64,000 nucleotides of DNA from Herbaspirillum huttiense (GTDB taxonomy: Bacteria > Pseudomonadota > Gammaproteobacteria > Burkholderiales > Burkholderiaceae_D): the NCBI RefSeq assembly GCF_004367745.1, contig NZ_CP037993.1, positions 2,170,001-2,234,000 on the forward strand, given 5' to 3'. Each line of letters opens with the position of its first letter. Positions within the stretch are counted from its first letter, which is position 1. Positions 40,259 to 50,259 of the stretch are shown in pieces. The notes beneath the pieces are model-generated. The model worked only from the letters and a program-made list of their open reading frames with translations. It made no database searches and was not told where the DNA came from. The translations under genes were made by a program, and so were the position numbers.

Positions 40259-41251
40259 ATGACGGATGAAAAAATGGATCCTCAACTCTTGCAACAACGG
40301 CTAGGCCACCCATTCAAGGATGCTTCGCTCCTGCAGCAGGCCTTGACCCACCGTAGCCATAGCGCCTTGCATAACGAGCGGCTGGAATTCCTCGGCGATT
40401 CGGTGCTGAACTGCGTGGTGGCCTCGCTGCTCTTCGAACGCTACGACAAGATCGACGAAGGCGACCTCTCGCGCCTGCGCGCCAACCTGGTCAAGCAGCA
40501 ATCCCTGTATGAAATCGCCCAGCGGCTGGAGCTCTCACAGTTCCTGCGCCTGGGTGAAGGCGAACTCAAATCCGGCGGCTTCCGCCGTCCCTCGATCCTG
40601 GCCGATACGCTGGAGGCGCTCTTTGGCGCGATCTTCCTCGATTCCGGTTTCGAGGCAGCGCGTGCGGTGATTCGCTCGCTCTATGTCCCGGTACTGGAAC
40701 ACGTCGATCCCAAGACCCTGGGCAAGGATGCCAAGACCTTGCTGCAGGAGTTTTTGCAGGGCAAGAAGATCCCGCTGCCGCAGTACAACGTCATCGCCAC
40801 CCATGGTGCGGCCCACAGTCAGGAATTCGAGATCGAATGCCTGGTGCCCAAGCTGGACATCCAGGTCTTCGGCACCGGCGGCAGCCGCCGCGCCGGCGAG
40901 CAGGCCGCCGCCAAGTTGGCCCTGGAAGCGGTGCAGCTGGCACTGGCCAAGACCCCGTCTGCCGGCCGCAAGCCGCGTGCCCGCACCACCCAGCTGAAAC
41001 TGGCCGGCATCGCCACCATCCAGCCGGACGCCCCCGAGCACGATGCGGGCAAGGGCAATCGTCCCGACGCCTCAACGGCCAATGGCAGCAAGCCTGCCAA
41101 GCCAGCCAAGGAGCTGAAGGAACCCAAGGAACAGAAGGGCGCGCCGGTTGCGGCGCGCAACGAAGGCAAGACCACCGGCGACCGCACTGAAACGGCCGCA
41201 GCAGAACCCATTTCGGCGGCTTCATCCGCCTCGCAATCCAGAACAGCATGA
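40259..41251 (+). CDS. rnc: Ribonuclease III
   Basis: RNase III cuts double-stranded RNA and processes rRNA. The signature [11 protein letters not shown] holds Glu43 and Asp47; the second acidic pair is Asp116 and Glu119 in [11 protein letters not shown]. The double-stranded-RNA-binding domain spans about 160-230. A Lys/Ala/Pro-rich tail of about 95 residues follows, making the protein 330 residues against about 225-255 in most bacteria; such tails are known in Burkholderiales. ATG 40259 or ATG 40274 may start it. era overlaps by four bases. Confidence 0.95.
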   Translation: MTDEKMDPQLLQQRLGHPFKDASLLQQALTHRSHSALHNERLEFLGDSVLNCVVASLLFERYDKIDEGDLSRLRANLVKQQSLYEIAQRLELSQFLRLGEGELKSGGFRRPSILADTLEALFGAIFLDSGFEAARAVIRSLYVPVLEHVDPKTLGKDAKTLLQEFLQGKKIPLPQYNVIATHGAAHSQEFEIECLVPKLDIQVFGTGGSRRAGEQAAAKLALEAVQLALAKTPSAGRKPRARTTQLKLAGIATIQPDAPEHDAGKGNRPDASTANGSKPAKPAKELKEPKEQKGAPVAARNEGKTTGDRTETAAAEPISAASSASQSRTA

Positions 41252-42177
41252 CAGATTCCCCCATGGCCGACGACGCGTCGGCACAGACCCCCGAGAGCGA
41301 TTACCGTTGCGGCTACATCGCCATCGTCGGTCGTCCCAACGTTGGCAAGTCGACCCTCATGAACGTGCTGGTCGGCGCCAAGGTCAGCATCACTTCGCGC
41401 AAGGCCCAGACCACGCGCCACCGCATCACCGGCATCCAGACCATCGAGAACACCCAGTATGTCTACGTCGACACGCCGGGCTTCCAGACGCGTCACAGCA
41501 ATGCCCTCAACAAGACCCTGAACCGCACCGTCACCAACACCCTGACGGCGTCGGACGTGATCCTGTTCGTGATCGAAGCCGGTACCTTCGGCCCGGCCGA
41601 CAAGCAGGTGCTCGATCTCCTGCCGGCCAACGTGCCCTGCATCCTGGTGTTGAACAAGGCCGACCGCAACAAGGACAAGACCACGCTCATGCCCTTCGCC
41701 CGCGAAGTGGCTTCGCACCATGATTTCGCCGCCGTGGTGCCGGTCTCGGCCAAGCAGCGCTTCCAGCTCGATCGCCTGCAGGAAGAAGTGCGCAAGCTGC
41801 TGCCGCAGAATCCGCCGATGTTCGACGAAGACGACATCACCGACCGCAGCGAGAAATTCCTGGCCTCCGAAATCGTGCGCGAGAAGGTGTTCCGCTTTGT
41901 CGGTGAAGAATTGCCCTACACCAGCACGGTCCTGATCGAGAAGTTCGAGCAGGAAGGCAACCTGCGCCGCATCTTCGCGGCCATCCTGGTCGAACGCGAC
42001 ACCCACAAGGCCATGGTGATCGGCCAGAAGGGCGCGCGCCTGAAGGAAATTTCCACGCAGGCGCGCCTGGACATGGAGCGCCTCTTCGGTGGTCCGGTCT
42101 ACCTGGAGATCTGGGTCAAGGTCAAATCGGGCTGGGCCGACAACGAAGCCGGCCTGCGCGCCTACGGCTACGAGTGA
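41248..42177 (+). CDS. era: GTPase Era
   Basis: Era is an essential GTPase that binds the 3' end of 16S rRNA during 30S maturation. The G1 motif GRPNVGKST is at residues 28-36, the switch region [11 protein letters not shown] follows, then DTPG and NKAD. The C-terminal KH domain has [20 protein letters not shown]. The ATG overlaps the rnc stop by four bases, so the two are translationally coupled. Its 309 residues are normal. Confidence 0.97.
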   Translation: MTDSPMADDASAQTPESDYRCGYIAIVGRPNVGKSTLMNVLVGAKVSITSRKAQTTRHRITGIQTIENTQYVYVDTPGFQTRHSNALNKTLNRTVTNTLTASDVILFVIEAGTFGPADKQVLDLLPANVPCILVLNKADRNKDKTTLMPFAREVASHHDFAAVVPVSAKQRFQLDRLQEEVRKLLPQNPPMFDEDDITDRSEKFLASEIVREKVFRFVGEELPYTSTVLIEKFEQEGNLRRIFAAILVERDTHKAMVIGQKGARLKEISTQARLDMERLFGGPVYLEIWVKVKSGWADNEAGLRAYGYE

Positions 42178-42278
42178 GCCCGCGTGCGGCCTTCTGCGGG
42201 CTGCGCGCAATCCCTGCATAATCATGGCATTACGCCGCGCCCCAACGACGTGGCTTCACGCATTCAGGACGGATATCC

Positions 42279-43130
42279 ATGACCACCATGCTCAACGAAC
42301 CCCAGCTCGACGGCCAGGTAGCTGATCAGGCCGCGCCGGTCGCGCCCCAGGCACCGGCCAAGGCCCCGGCGCGCAAGCCGGCCGCGCCCCGTGCGCGCAG
42401 CCGCGCGGTGCCGGAGAAGGAGCACAAGGTCCTGGCGCAGCCGGGCTTCGTGCTGCACAGCTATCCCTACAAGGAAACCAGCCTGATCATCGACGTGTTC
42501 TCCCGGGATCACGGCCGTATCGCCTTGGTGGCCAAGGGGGCCAAGCGTCCGCATTCCAAACTGCGTGGAGCCTTGCAGACCTTCCAGCCGCTCTCGCTGT
42601 CGTGGAGCGGCAAGTCCGAAGTGCGCACGCTGACCGATGCCGAATGGGTAGGCGGCCTGCTGCCGCTGGAAAAATCGGCACTGCTGTGCGGTTTCTACCT
42701 CAATGAATTGCTGGTCAAGCTGCTGGCGCGCGAAGATGCGCACCCGGCGCTGTTCGACCATTACGTGGCCACCCTCAACAAGCTGGCCCATGGCGAAAAC
42801 GCCCCCATCGTGCTGCGCCAGTTCGAACGCATCCTGTTGAAGCAAACCGGCGTGGCCGGCAACTGGAGCCATTGCGTGACCAGCGGCAAGACCGTGCAGC
42901 CCGATGGCATCTACGTCGTCGATCCGGAGCAGGGCACGCGTCCTGAACGCATTTCCGACCGTGCACCCAAGGTCTCCGGCAAGACGCTGCTGGACATGGA
43001 ACGCGAAGACTACAGCGACCCCACCACGCAATTGCAGAGCAAGTTCCTGATGCGCTACCTGCTGTCGCATCACCTGGGCGGTGCGCAGCTGAACACGCGT
43101 CAGATCCTGATCGACCTGATGCAGCTGTGA
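42279..43130 (+). CDS. recO: DNA repair protein RecO
   Basis: RecO loads RecA on SSB-coated DNA with RecR. An Ala/Pro-rich N-terminal extension of about 45 residues precedes the OB fold ([40 protein letters not shown]). The helical C-terminal domain follows; zinc cysteines seen in some RecO proteins are not obvious here. The 283 residues exceed the common ~240 because of the extension. It follows era by about 100 bases. Confidence 0.94.
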   Translation: MTTMLNEPQLDGQVADQAAPVAPQAPAKAPARKPAAPRARSRAVPEKEHKVLAQPGFVLHSYPYKETSLIIDVFSRDHGRIALVAKGAKRPHSKLRGALQTFQPLSLSWSGKSEVRTLTDAEWVGGLLPLEKSALLCGFYLNELLVKLLAREDAHPALFDHYVATLNKLAHGENAPIVLRQFERILLKQTGVAGNWSHCVTSGKTVQPDGIYVVDPEQGTRPERISDRAPKVSGKTLLDMEREDYSDPTTQLQSKFLMRYLLSHHLGGAQLNTRQILIDLMQL

Positions 43131-43224
43131 TGCTGCGGCGGCTCCTTTGCCGCCGGCCAGAACATGCTGCCACTTGATCCCGTCTGTTCCCGCGTGCGAT
43201 TCCGAGCCGCTACAATCCAGAACT

Positions 43225-43250
43225 GGCTGCACGGTTCTTCACGTGCAGCC
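43225..43250 (+). other. Hairpin in the pdxJ leader
   Basis: GGCTGCAC pairs with GTGCAGCC around a ten-base loop; TACAAT at 43211-43216 just before it is a possible -10 box. There is no T run. It would lie at the 5' end of the pdxJ message. Confidence 0.4.
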
Positions 43251-43293
43251 TTGAGCACATCCCGACATCATTCCAACGAAGCTTCCTGACACC

Positions 43294-44067
43294 ATGAGTT
43301 TCCTGCAGCCTGCCGGCCCGGTCATCGACCTGGGCATCAACATCGATCACGTCGCCACCTTGCGCAATGCGCGCGGCACTCGTTACCCCGATCCCATCCG
43401 CGCCGCGCTGGAAGCCGAGGAAGCCGGTGCCGATGCCATCACCCTGCACCTGCGTGAAGACCGCCGCCACATCCGCGATGAAGACGTCAAGGCCATCCGC
43501 CCGCTGCTGCAGACGCGCATGAATCTGGAAGCCGCCGTCACCAAAGAAATGATCGATTTCGCCTGTGGCATCCAGCCGCAGGATGCCTGCCTGGTGCCGG
43601 AGAAGCGTACCGAAGTCACCACCGAAGGCGGCCTGGACGTGCGCGGCCATTTTGCCGACGTGCAGGCGGCGATCCGCCAGTTGCAGCAGGAGAGCATTCG
43701 CGTCTCTTTGTTCATTGATCCGGATGTCGAGCAGATCCAGGCCGCCGCAGAATCGGGCGCCCCCGTCATCGAGCTTCATACCGGCCGTTATGCCGATGCC
43801 ACCAGCGAGCGTGAACAGCAGGAAGAGCTGGAGCGCATCCGCATCGCCGTGCAGGCTGGCGTCAAGCTCGGCCTGAAGGTCAATGCCGGCCACGGGCTGC
43901 ATTACACCAACGTCCAGGCCATCGCCGCCATTCCCGAGATCGCTGAGCTGAACATCGGCCACGCCGTGGTTGCCCATGCGGTCTTTGCCGGCTGGCGCAA
44001 TGCGGTCTCCGAGATGAAGGCCATCATGGTCAAGGCCCGCCTGGACGCCCTGAAGGCCAAGGCTTGA
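43294..44067 (+). CDS. pdxJ: Pyridoxine 5'-phosphate synthase
   Basis: PdxJ condenses 3-amino-2-oxopropyl phosphate with deoxyxylulose 5-phosphate to form pyridoxine phosphate. Family features are [34 protein letters not shown] and [11 protein letters not shown]; the barrel ends with [14 protein letters not shown]. The 257 residues are typical. acpS follows ten bases later, the order usual in proteobacteria. Confidence 0.97.
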   Translation: MSFLQPAGPVIDLGINIDHVATLRNARGTRYPDPIRAALEAEEAGADAITLHLREDRRHIRDEDVKAIRPLLQTRMNLEAAVTKEMIDFACGIQPQDACLVPEKRTEVTTEGGLDVRGHFADVQAAIRQLQQESIRVSLFIDPDVEQIQAAAESGAPVIELHTGRYADATSEREQQEELERIRIAVQAGVKLGLKVNAGHGLHYTNVQAIAAIPEIAELNIGHAVVAHAVFAGWRNAVSEMKAIMVKARLDALKAKA

Positions 44068-44077
44068 GGCGCGCCGC

Positions 44078-44470
44078 ATGATTTACGGCATCGGTACCGA
44101 CATCCTCCAGATCTCGCGCCTGGAGGCGACCCTGGGACGTCACGGCGACCGCTTCGCCGCCAAGATCCTGGGCCCGCAGGAAATGGAAAAATACCTGCGC
44201 CGCAAAGCCAAGGTGGAAGCGCGCGGCGTGCGCTTCCTGGCCACCCGCTTCGCCGCCAAGGAAGCCTTTTCCAAGGCCATCGGCATGGGCATGCGCATGC
44301 CCATGACCTGGCGTGCCATGCAGGTATTGAACGCGCCCAGCGGCAAGCCGGTGGTGGTCTGCAGCGGCGCCTTGCAAGAATGGATGGAAGAGCAGGGGCT
44401 GAGCGCCCAGGTTTCCGTCACCGACGAAGTGGAATACGCCGTCGCCTTTGTCATCGTGGAGAAGTCATGA
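44078..44470 (+). CDS. acpS: Holo-ACP synthase
   Basis: AcpS attaches phosphopantetheine from CoA to the serine of acyl carrier protein (acpP at 30682). The N-terminal [13 protein letters not shown] and the [18 protein letters not shown] motif hold the Mg- and CoA-binding residues. The 130-residue length is normal. Its stop overlaps the nagZ start by four bases. Confidence 0.96.
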   Translation: MIYGIGTDILQISRLEATLGRHGDRFAAKILGPQEMEKYLRRKAKVEARGVRFLATRFAAKEAFSKAIGMGMRMPMTWRAMQVLNAPSGKPVVVCSGALQEWMEEQGLSAQVSVTDEVEYAVAFVIVEKS

Positions 44471-45495
44471 ATCAAGCCGTCAAGCCGCTCGGTCCGGTGA
44501 TGCTGGACGTGGTCGGCACCACGCTGGACGCCGCCGATATCGCGCGCCTCCAGCACCCGCTGACGGGCGGGGTCATCCTGTTTGCCCGCAACTATGAAAA
44601 CCGTGCGCAGCTGGTCGCGCTGACCGATGCCATTCGCCAGGCGCGCCCCGGCATCCTGATCGCCGTGGACCACGAAGGCGGCCGCGTGCAGCGTTTCCGC
44701 ACCGATGGTTTTACGCGTCTGCCGGCCATGGGCCAGCTCGGCCAGCTCTGGGATCGCGACGTGCTGCAAGCCACCAAGGTGGCCACGGCCACCGGCTTCG
44801 TGCTGGCCGCCGAACTGCGCGCCTGTGGCATCGACCTGTCGTTTACGCCCGTGCTCGATCTCGATTACGGTGTCTCCAGCGTCATCGGCGATCGTTCCTT
44901 CCATCGCGATCCGCGCGTGGTCACGCTCATGGCCAAGAGCCTCAATCACGGCCTGGCGCTGGCGGGCATGGCCAATTGCGGCAAGCATTTCCCCGGCCAT
45001 GGTTTCGTCACGGCCGACTCTCACGTGGCCATTCCGGTCGATGAGCGCGGCCTCGACGAGATCCTCGGCGACGATGCCACCCCTTATGACTGGCTGGGCA
45101 TGAGCCTGGCCGCCGTGATGCCGGCGCACGTCATCTACCCCAAGGTGGATGCGCAACCAGCCGGTTTCTCCAAGGTCTGGCTGTCGATGCTGCGCGAGCG
45201 TTTCGGTTTCCAGGGGGTGATCTTCAGTGATGACCTCAGCATGCACGGTGCCAGTGTCGCCGGTGGTCCGCTGCAGGCGGCACAGGCGGCACTGGATGCA
45301 GGCTGCGATGTGGCGCTGATCTGCAATTCGCCGGACAAGGCCGACGCCATTCTCGCCGGTCTCAAGGGCGGCACCGACGCCGCCTCCGCCGCGCGCCGCG
45401 CGACCTTGCTGCCCTGTGGCGAGGCGCTGGCCTGGGATGCGCTGCAAACCGATCCGCGTTACCTGGCTGCCCGCGCGCTGGTGCAGTCGCTGTAA
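44467..45495 (+). CDS. nagZ: Beta-N-acetylhexosaminidase NagZ
   Basis: NagZ removes N-acetylglucosamine from anhydromuropeptides in cell-wall recycling in the cytoplasm. This glycoside hydrolase family 3 enzyme shows [18 protein letters not shown] with the catalytic His, and FSDDLSM with the nucleophile Asp. The ATG at 44467 overlaps the acpS stop (ATGA). Its 342 residues are normal. Confidence 0.96.
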   Translation: MNQAVKPLGPVMLDVVGTTLDAADIARLQHPLTGGVILFARNYENRAQLVALTDAIRQARPGILIAVDHEGGRVQRFRTDGFTRLPAMGQLGQLWDRDVLQATKVATATGFVLAAELRACGIDLSFTPVLDLDYGVSSVIGDRSFHRDPRVVTLMAKSLNHGLALAGMANCGKHFPGHGFVTADSHVAIPVDERGLDEILGDDATPYDWLGMSLAAVMPAHVIYPKVDAQPAGFSKVWLSMLRERFGFQGVIFSDDLSMHGASVAGGPLQAAQAALDAGCDVALICNSPDKADAILAGLKGGTDAASAARRATLLPCGEALAWDALQTDPRYLAARALVQSL

Positions 45496-45512
45496 GTCTT
45501 TCGCTTTCGTTC

Positions 45513-47378
45513 ATGTCCGAAATTCCAGTACCCCCGCTCCCCGACCCGCGTGAAGTCGTGCTGGAGACGGTTGCCCGGCTGCCGCACCTGCCGGGTGTCT
45601 ATCGCTACTTCGACGCTGAAGACAACGTGCTCTACGTGGGCAAGGCGCGCGACCTCAAGAAGCGCGTCTCCAGCTATTTCCAGAAGACCCTGACCAGCCC
45701 GCGCATCGCCATGATGGTCGAGCGCATCGCGCGTCTGGAAACCACGGTCACCCGCAGCGAGGCCGAAGCGCTGCTGCTGGAAAACAATCTCATCAAGACG
45801 CTGCGTCCGCGCTTCAACATCCTCTTTCGCGACGACAAGTCCTATCCCTACCTGAAGATCACCGGCCACGCCTTTCCGCGCATGGCCTACTATCGCGGCG
45901 CGGTGGACAAGCGCAGCCAGTATTTCGGCCCGTTCCCCAATGCAGGGGCCGTGAAGGAATCGATTCAGATCCTGCAGAAGGTGTTCCTGCTGCGCACCTG
46001 CGAAGACACCGTCTTCACCAACCGCACGCGGCCTTGCCTGCTGCACCAGATCCACCGCTGCAGCGGTCCCTGCGTGAACCTGGTCAGTCGCGAGGATTAC
46101 GCGCTCGACGTGGAGAATGCCTCCAAATTCCTGCGCGGCCGCCAGAGCGAAGTGATGGAAGCGCTGGAGCAGAAGATGCACGCCTTCGCCGCCGACCTGA
46201 AGTTCGAACAGGCCGCTGCCGTGCGCGACCAGATCGGTTCGCTCTCCAGCGTCCTGCACCAGCAGAGCATGGAGACGGTCAGCGATGCCGACATCGACAT
46301 CATCGCCGTGACGGTGCAGGGCGGACGTGCCTGCGTGAATCTGGCGATGGTGCGCGGCGGCCGCCATCTCGGGGATCGCGCCTATTTCCCCACGCACGTG
46401 GATGATGCGATGGAGACCGCCGAGGAGAGCATCGAGGTTGAAGTGCTCAAGGCCTTCCTTGCCCAGCACTACATCGACAAGTTCATTCCCGGCTCGCTCA
46501 TCGTGGGTACCGAGTTCGATGATCCGGCGCTGATGATGGCCTTGATGGAGCAGTGCGGCCACCGCATCACGCTGACCTTCCAGCCGCAGGGGCAACGCCG
46601 CCAGTGGCTGGAAATGGCCGCCAAGGGGGCTGAGATCGCACTGGCGCGCCTGCTGTCCGAGCAAGGCTCGCAGCAGGCCCGCACGCGTGCCTTGGCTGAG
46701 GTGCTGGAGCTGGAACGTGAAGATCTGGACGAACTGCGCGCCGAATGCTTCGACATCAGCCACACGCAAGGTGAAGCTACGCAAGCCTCGTGCGTCGTGT
46801 TCCATCACCATGCGATGCAGAACGGTGAATATCGCCGCTACAACATCAACGACATCACGCCCGGCGATGACTACGCCGCCATGCGCCAGGTACTCACGCG
46901 CCGCTACGAGAAGGTGGCCAATGGCGAAGGCGTTATGCCGGATATCGTCCTCATCGACGGCGGCAAAGGCCAGGTCGAGATGGCGCGTCAGGTGCTGACC
47001 GAACTGGGCCTGGACATCAGCCTCATCGTCGGCGTAGCCAAAGGGGAAGGGCGCAAGGTCGGCCTGGAAACCCTGGTCTTCGCCGATGGCCGTGCGCCCA
47101 AGGAACTGGGCAAGGAATCGGCTGCACTGATGCTGATCGCCCAGATTCGCGACGAAGCACACCGCTTCGCCATCACCGGCATGCGCGCCAAGCGCGCCAA
47201 GGCACGTCAGACCTCGCGCCTGGAAGAGATCGAGGGTATCGGTGCCAAGCGCCGCCAGCGCCTGCTGGTGCGCTTCGGGGGGCTGCGCGGGGTGGTCGAT
47301 GCCAGCGTGGATGACCTGGCTTCCGTCGAAGGCATCTCGCGCCAGCTGGCCGAAGAAATCTACCGCCAGTTGCACTGA
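45513..47378 (+). CDS. uvrC: UvrABC nuclease subunit C
   Basis: UvrC makes both cuts around DNA lesions in nucleotide-excision repair. A GIY-YIG nuclease domain is at about residues 25-100 ([26 protein letters not shown]), a UVR motif near 210-245 ([20 protein letters not shown]), the RNase H-like second nuclease domain in the middle ([19 protein letters not shown]), and two helix-hairpin-helix motifs at the end ([20 protein letters not shown]). The 621 residues are normal. Confidence 0.97.
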   Translation: MSEIPVPPLPDPREVVLETVARLPHLPGVYRYFDAEDNVLYVGKARDLKKRVSSYFQKTLTSPRIAMMVERIARLETTVTRSEAEALLLENNLIKTLRPRFNILFRDDKSYPYLKITGHAFPRMAYYRGAVDKRSQYFGPFPNAGAVKESIQILQKVFLLRTCEDTVFTNRTRPCLLHQIHRCSGPCVNLVSREDYALDVENASKFLRGRQSEVMEALEQKMHAFAADLKFEQAAAVRDQIGSLSSVLHQQSMETVSDADIDIIAVTVQGGRACVNLAMVRGGRHLGDRAYFPTHVDDAMETAEESIEVEVLKAFLAQHYIDKFIPGSLIVGTEFDDPALMMALMEQCGHRITLTFQPQGQRRQWLEMAAKGAEIALARLLSEQGSQQARTRALAEVLELEREDLDELRAECFDISHTQGEATQASCVVFHHHAMQNGEYRRYNINDITPGDDYAAMRQVLTRRYEKVANGEGVMPDIVLIDGGKGQVEMARQVLTELGLDISLIVGVAKGEGRKVGLETLVFADGRAPKELGKESAALMLIAQIRDEAHRFAITGMRAKRAKARQTSRLEEIEGIGAKRRQRLLVRFGGLRGVVDASVDDLASVEGISRQLAEEIYRQLH

Positions 47379-47501
47379 GTTCGTTCACTCGGCTGACCCG
47401 TTGCTGCGCGTGCCGACGTAAAGGCGGGCGCAGCAGGGGGCGACTCTGCTACTATTCGGTAAATTTTTTTTCGTGTACGCCGCTCCAACCCTCCAAGACG
47501 T

Positions 47502-48092
47502 ATGCCTTTCAATATTCCGATTCTGCTGACCTGGTTGCGGGTGGCGCTCATTCCTCTGGTCGTCGGGGTCTACTACCTGCCTGAGATTGGCCTGAACCGC
47601 TACGAGCAAGGCATCGCCGCCACGGCCGTGTTCATCGTCGCGGCCGCCACCGACTGGTTCGATGGTTTCCTGGCGCGCCGCTGGAATCAGACCTCCGCCT
47701 TTGGTGCTTTCCTCGATCCCGTGGCCGACAAGCTGATGGTGACCGGTGCCTTGCTGGTGCTGGTGCATCTGGACCGTGTCCATCCGGTGATCGCCTTCAT
47801 CATCATCGGCCGCGAGATCGCCATCTCTGCGCTGCGTGAATGGATGGCCCAGATCGGCGCCTCCAAGTCGGTGGCGGTCAGTTCGCTGGGCAAGATCAAG
47901 ACCACTGCACAGATGATCGCCATCCCCATGCTGCTCTACTACGACAGCCTGTTCGGCTTCATCGATACCCGACTGTGGGGCAGCCTGCTGCTGCTGGTGG
48001 CAGCGGTGTTGACGGTGTGGTCGATGCTGTACTACCTGCGCAGGGCGATGCCGATGATCAGGGAAGCCGATGCCGGGAACAGAAAAAAATAA
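47502..48092 (+). CDS. pgsA: Phosphatidylglycerophosphate synthase
   Basis: PgsA makes phosphatidylglycerol phosphate from CDP-diacylglycerol and glycerol phosphate. The CDP-alcohol phosphotransferase motif DG-x2-AR-x8-G-x3-D-x3-D is complete in DGFLARRW...AFGAFLDPVAD. Four to five membrane helices are seen. The 196 residues are normal. The pgsA gene directly precedes the tRNA cluster, as in many Burkholderiales. Confidence 0.95.
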   Translation: MPFNIPILLTWLRVALIPLVVGVYYLPEIGLNRYEQGIAATAVFIVAAATDWFDGFLARRWNQTSAFGAFLDPVADKLMVTGALLVLVHLDRVHPVIAFIIIGREIAISALREWMAQIGASKSVAVSSLGKIKTTAQMIAIPMLLYYDSLFGFIDTRLWGSLLLLVAAVLTVWSMLYYLRRAMPMIREADAGNRKK

Positions 48093-48113
48093 TTAAATAA
48101 TTAAGATCGATAG

Positions 48114-48141
48114 TTGACAAATACCAACGCTGCCTTATAAT
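48114..48141 (+). promoter_or_regulatory. Consensus sigma-70 promoter of the first tRNA-Gly
   Basis: TTGACA (48114-48119) and TATAAT (48136-48141) both match the consensus perfectly at a 16-base spacing, 17 bases before the tRNA. Confidence 0.93.
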
Positions 48142-48158
48142 AGCGTTCTGTTTTCGAT

Positions 48159-48234
48159 GCGGGAGTAGCTCAGTTGGTAGAGCGATACCTTGCCAAGGTA
48201 TAGGTCGAGAGTTCGAGACTCTTCTCCCGCTCCA
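48159..48234 (+). tRNA. tRNA-Gly (anticodon GCC), copy 1
   Basis: Acceptor GCGGGAG pairs with CTCCCGC, followed by T and encoded CCA. The anticodon arm ATACC-TTGCCAA-GGTAT gives GCC. The 76-base sequence is identical to three further copies downstream. It has its own consensus promoter and terminator. Confidence 0.97.
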
Positions 48235-48244
48235 AGTTACTTGG

Positions 48245-48277
48245 AAAAAAGGAAGCCTGAACAAGCTTCCTTTTTTT
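48245..48277 (+). terminator. Terminator after first tRNA-Gly
   Basis: AAAAAAGGAAGC pairs with GCTTCCTTTTTT around CTGAACAA; a T run follows. It separates the first tRNA-Gly from the tRNA-Cys unit. Confidence 0.9.
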
Positions 48278-48345
48278 ATTGTGATAGGTGAGCGAGCATT
48301 GAAAGTTTGGCTGCGGCGCAAGTCGAAAAAAGTCAAAAAAGATGT

Positions 48346-48374
48346 TTGCAAACAACACGTGTTTTAGGTAGTAT
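48346..48374 (+). promoter_or_regulatory. Promoter of the tRNA-Cys-Gly-Gly-Gly unit
   Basis: TTGCAA (48346-48351) and TAGTAT (48369-48374) are 17 bases apart, 12 bases before tRNA-Cys. Confidence 0.7.
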
Positions 48375-48386
48375 GCGTGTCCCCAA

Positions 48387-48460
48387 GGCGGGGTAGCAAA
48401 GTGGTTATGCAGCGGCCTGCAAAGCCGTCTACGCCGGTTCGATCCCGACCCCCGCCTCCA
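48387..48460 (+). tRNA. tRNA-Cys (anticodon GCA)
   Basis: Acceptor GGCGGGG pairs with CCCCGCC, discriminator T, encoded CCA. The anticodon arm CGGCC-TGCAAAG-CCG presents GCA. It is 74 bases long and first in a unit with three tRNA-Gly copies. Confidence 0.96.
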
Positions 48461-48471
48461 AAACGCTCCAT

Positions 48472-48547
48472 GCGGGAGTAGCTCAGTTGGTAGAGCGATA
48501 CCTTGCCAAGGTATAGGTCGAGAGTTCGAGACTCTTCTCCCGCTCCA
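48472..48547 (+). tRNA. tRNA-Gly (anticodon GCC), copy 2
   Basis: This is identical over 76 bases to copy 1, including encoded CCA. It is 11 bases after tRNA-Cys. Confidence 0.97.
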
Positions 48548-48600
48548 GATTCAAGGCAGGCAGCTTCGGCTTCCTGCAGCAGTAAAGTGGTGGTTCCCAT

Positions 48601-48676
48601 GCGGGAGTAGCTCAGTTGGTAGAGCGATACCTTGCCAAGGTATAGGTCGAGAGTTCGAGACTCTTCTCCCGCTCCA
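48601..48676 (+). tRNA. tRNA-Gly (anticodon GCC), copy 3
   Basis: Identical to copies 1 and 2. The 53-base spacer before it contains a CAGGCAGCTTCGGC hairpin with a TTCG loop that is also found before copy 4, a sign of tandem duplication. Confidence 0.97.
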
Positions 48677-48729
48677 GTTTCAAACCAGGCAGCTTCGGCA
48701 GCCTGTGGCAGTAGATGTAAAAGTCCCAT

Positions 48730-48805
48730 GCGGGAGTAGCTCAGTTGGTAGAGCGATACCTTGCCAAGGTATAGGTCGAGAGTTCGAGACTCTTCTCCCG
48801 CTCCA
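48730..48805 (+). tRNA. tRNA-Gly (anticodon GCC), copy 4
   Basis: Identical to the other three copies. It is preceded by a 53-base spacer like that before copy 3 and followed closely by a terminator. Confidence 0.97.
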
Positions 48806-48810
48806 AATTG

Positions 48811-48840
48811 AAAGAGGAAGCCTTCGGGCTTCCTCTTTTC
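48811..48840 (+). terminator. Terminator of the tRNA unit
   Basis: AAAGAGGAAGCC pairs with GGCTTCCTCTTT around a TTCG tetraloop, just six bases after the last tRNA. Confidence 0.93.
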
Positions 48841-49132
48841 ATTTCTGCGCCGCATGTCCTGTTTTTTCCTGCAGGCAAGCCGGCCATTCCCCGCGTCTGC
48901 TACATATTGTTTACGCGCCTGTTTTTTTCTCACCGTGCCGCCGCTTCGGTCCAGACGGGACGGTGCGTCTCTCCTGGCGCGGCCAGCGTGGTATTTCGGT
49001 ACTCGCGGCATGGGCAAAGATCAAAAATGTCGGCTATAGGCGATTGCCTGATTGCCACGGCCATGTTTCCCCACTACATTGCTGAGTCAGGCTTTTCGCC
49101 TGTCACCATCATTTGCATCCGGGGGAGGGGGC
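48841..49132. other. Gene-free stretch before cheV
   Basis: With the terminator this makes a 327-base gap between the last tRNA and cheV. I see no gene in it and no convincing promoter hexamers; the cheV promoter should lie here. Confidence 0.4.
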
Positions 49133-50107
49133 ATGGACAATTTTCAGAAAGAGATTGACGAAAGAACCAATCTCACCGCATCCAACAAGTTCGAGCTGCT
49201 GTTGTTCCGTCTGGGCGCGGATCCACATGGCGAGCGCTCCGAGCTGTTTGGCATCAACGTCTTCAAGATCCGCGAAATCGTGCCCATGCCGCCTGTGACC
49301 AAGGCGGCCGGTACGCAATCGCCGATGCTGGGCATGGTCAACATCCGCGGCCAGATCATTTCGGTGATCGACTTGCCGGCCGTGGTGGGCTGTGTGCCCA
49401 AGACCGGCCTCAACATCCTGCTGGTCACCGAATACGCGCGCAGCACGCAGGCCTTTGCGGTCGAGTCGGTGGACGAGATCGTGCGCCTGGAATGGAGCCA
49501 GGTCCTGTCGGCGGAAACCAGCAGTGGTGGCGCCTTCGTCACCAGCATCGCGCGCCTCGACCAGGACAAGGACACCAGCCGCCTGGCCCAGGTGCTGGAC
49601 GTGGAGCAGATCCTGCACGAGATCATGCCCAGCGACCGCAACATGAAGATGGAAAATCTGGAAAAGAGCGCCGGCCATGGCATGCGCCCCGGTGCGGTGG
49701 CCATTGCCGCCGACGATTCCAAGGTGGCCCGTTCGCTCATCGAGCAGGGCTTGCGCGCCATGGAGATTCCCTTCGAGATGCATGTCACCGGCAAGGATGC
49801 CTGGGACAAGATCCAGAAACTGGCCAAGGAAGCACGCGCCGAGGGCAAGCCGATTTCCGACAAGATCTCCTTCGTGCTGACCGACCTTGAAATGCCGGAA
49901 ATGGATGGTTTTACGCTCACCCGCAACATCAAGCGCGAGGATTTCCTGAAGAACATCCCGGTCATCATCCACTCCTCGCTGTCCGGCTCGGCAAACGAGG
50001 ACCACGTCAAGAGCGTGGGCGGGGATGCCTACGTTGCCAAGTTCGAAGCCAATGAACTGGCCTCGACCATCTTCGGCGTGCTCGACCGCGCTGCAGCCAA
50101 GGCCTGA
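49133..50107 (+). CDS. cheV: Chemotaxis coupling protein CheV
   Basis: CheV joins a CheW-like coupling domain (about residues 12-165; NIRGQIISVIDLPAVVG) to a receiver domain (about 190-315) whose phosphorylation site is Asp251 in LTDLEMPEMDG. It links chemoreceptors to CheA and aids adaptation. The ATG at 49133 follows a very strong GGGGGAGGGGG site. The 324 residues are normal. It is isolated from other chemotaxis genes in this window except a CheC operon 8 kb away. Confidence 0.95.
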   Translation: MDNFQKEIDERTNLTASNKFELLLFRLGADPHGERSELFGINVFKIREIVPMPPVTKAAGTQSPMLGMVNIRGQIISVIDLPAVVGCVPKTGLNILLVTEYARSTQAFAVESVDEIVRLEWSQVLSAETSSGGAFVTSIARLDQDKDTSRLAQVLDVEQILHEIMPSDRNMKMENLEKSAGHGMRPGAVAIAADDSKVARSLIEQGLRAMEIPFEMHVTGKDAWDKIQKLAKEARAEGKPISDKISFVLTDLEMPEMDGFTLTRNIKREDFLKNIPVIIHSSLSGSANEDHVKSVGGDAYVAKFEANELASTIFGVLDRAAAKA

Positions 50108-50133
50108 GGTACTACACACGCTGCACGCATCAT

Positions 50134-50164
50134 CAAGGGAGCCTCCGGGCTCCCTTTCTTTTTG
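50134..50164 (+). terminator. Terminator after cheV
   Basis: AAGGGAGCC pairs with GGCTCCCTT around TCCG; a T-rich tail follows. Confidence 0.9.
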
Positions 50165-50180
50165 TTCTCGCCGTTATCTG

Positions 50181-50245
50181 TCCTGCCGCAGCCAGCGGCG
50201 ATCTCGTATACTGGCGCTCCCTTGATCCTGCCGCAGTCAGCGGCG
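50181..50245 (+). promoter_or_regulatory. Paired dyad repeats around a -10 box before cobT
   Basis: A 20-base sequence occurs twice, at 50181-50200 and 50226-50245, with one mismatch. Each copy is itself a dyad GCCGC-N5-GCGGC. TATACT (50207-50212) lies between them. The layout suggests an operator, or two RNA hairpins. A standard cobalamin riboswitch is not seen. Confidence 0.5.
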
Positions 50246-50259
50246 CAGAGCCTTTCCTC

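Noticed and set aside
48364..49017. A long minus-strand reading frame with a repeated segment GAGEESRTLDLYLGKVSL
   Set aside because: It is the antisense translation of the tRNA-Gly copies; the repeat comes from tRNA duplication, not from a protein gene. Such frames are often annotated by mistake.
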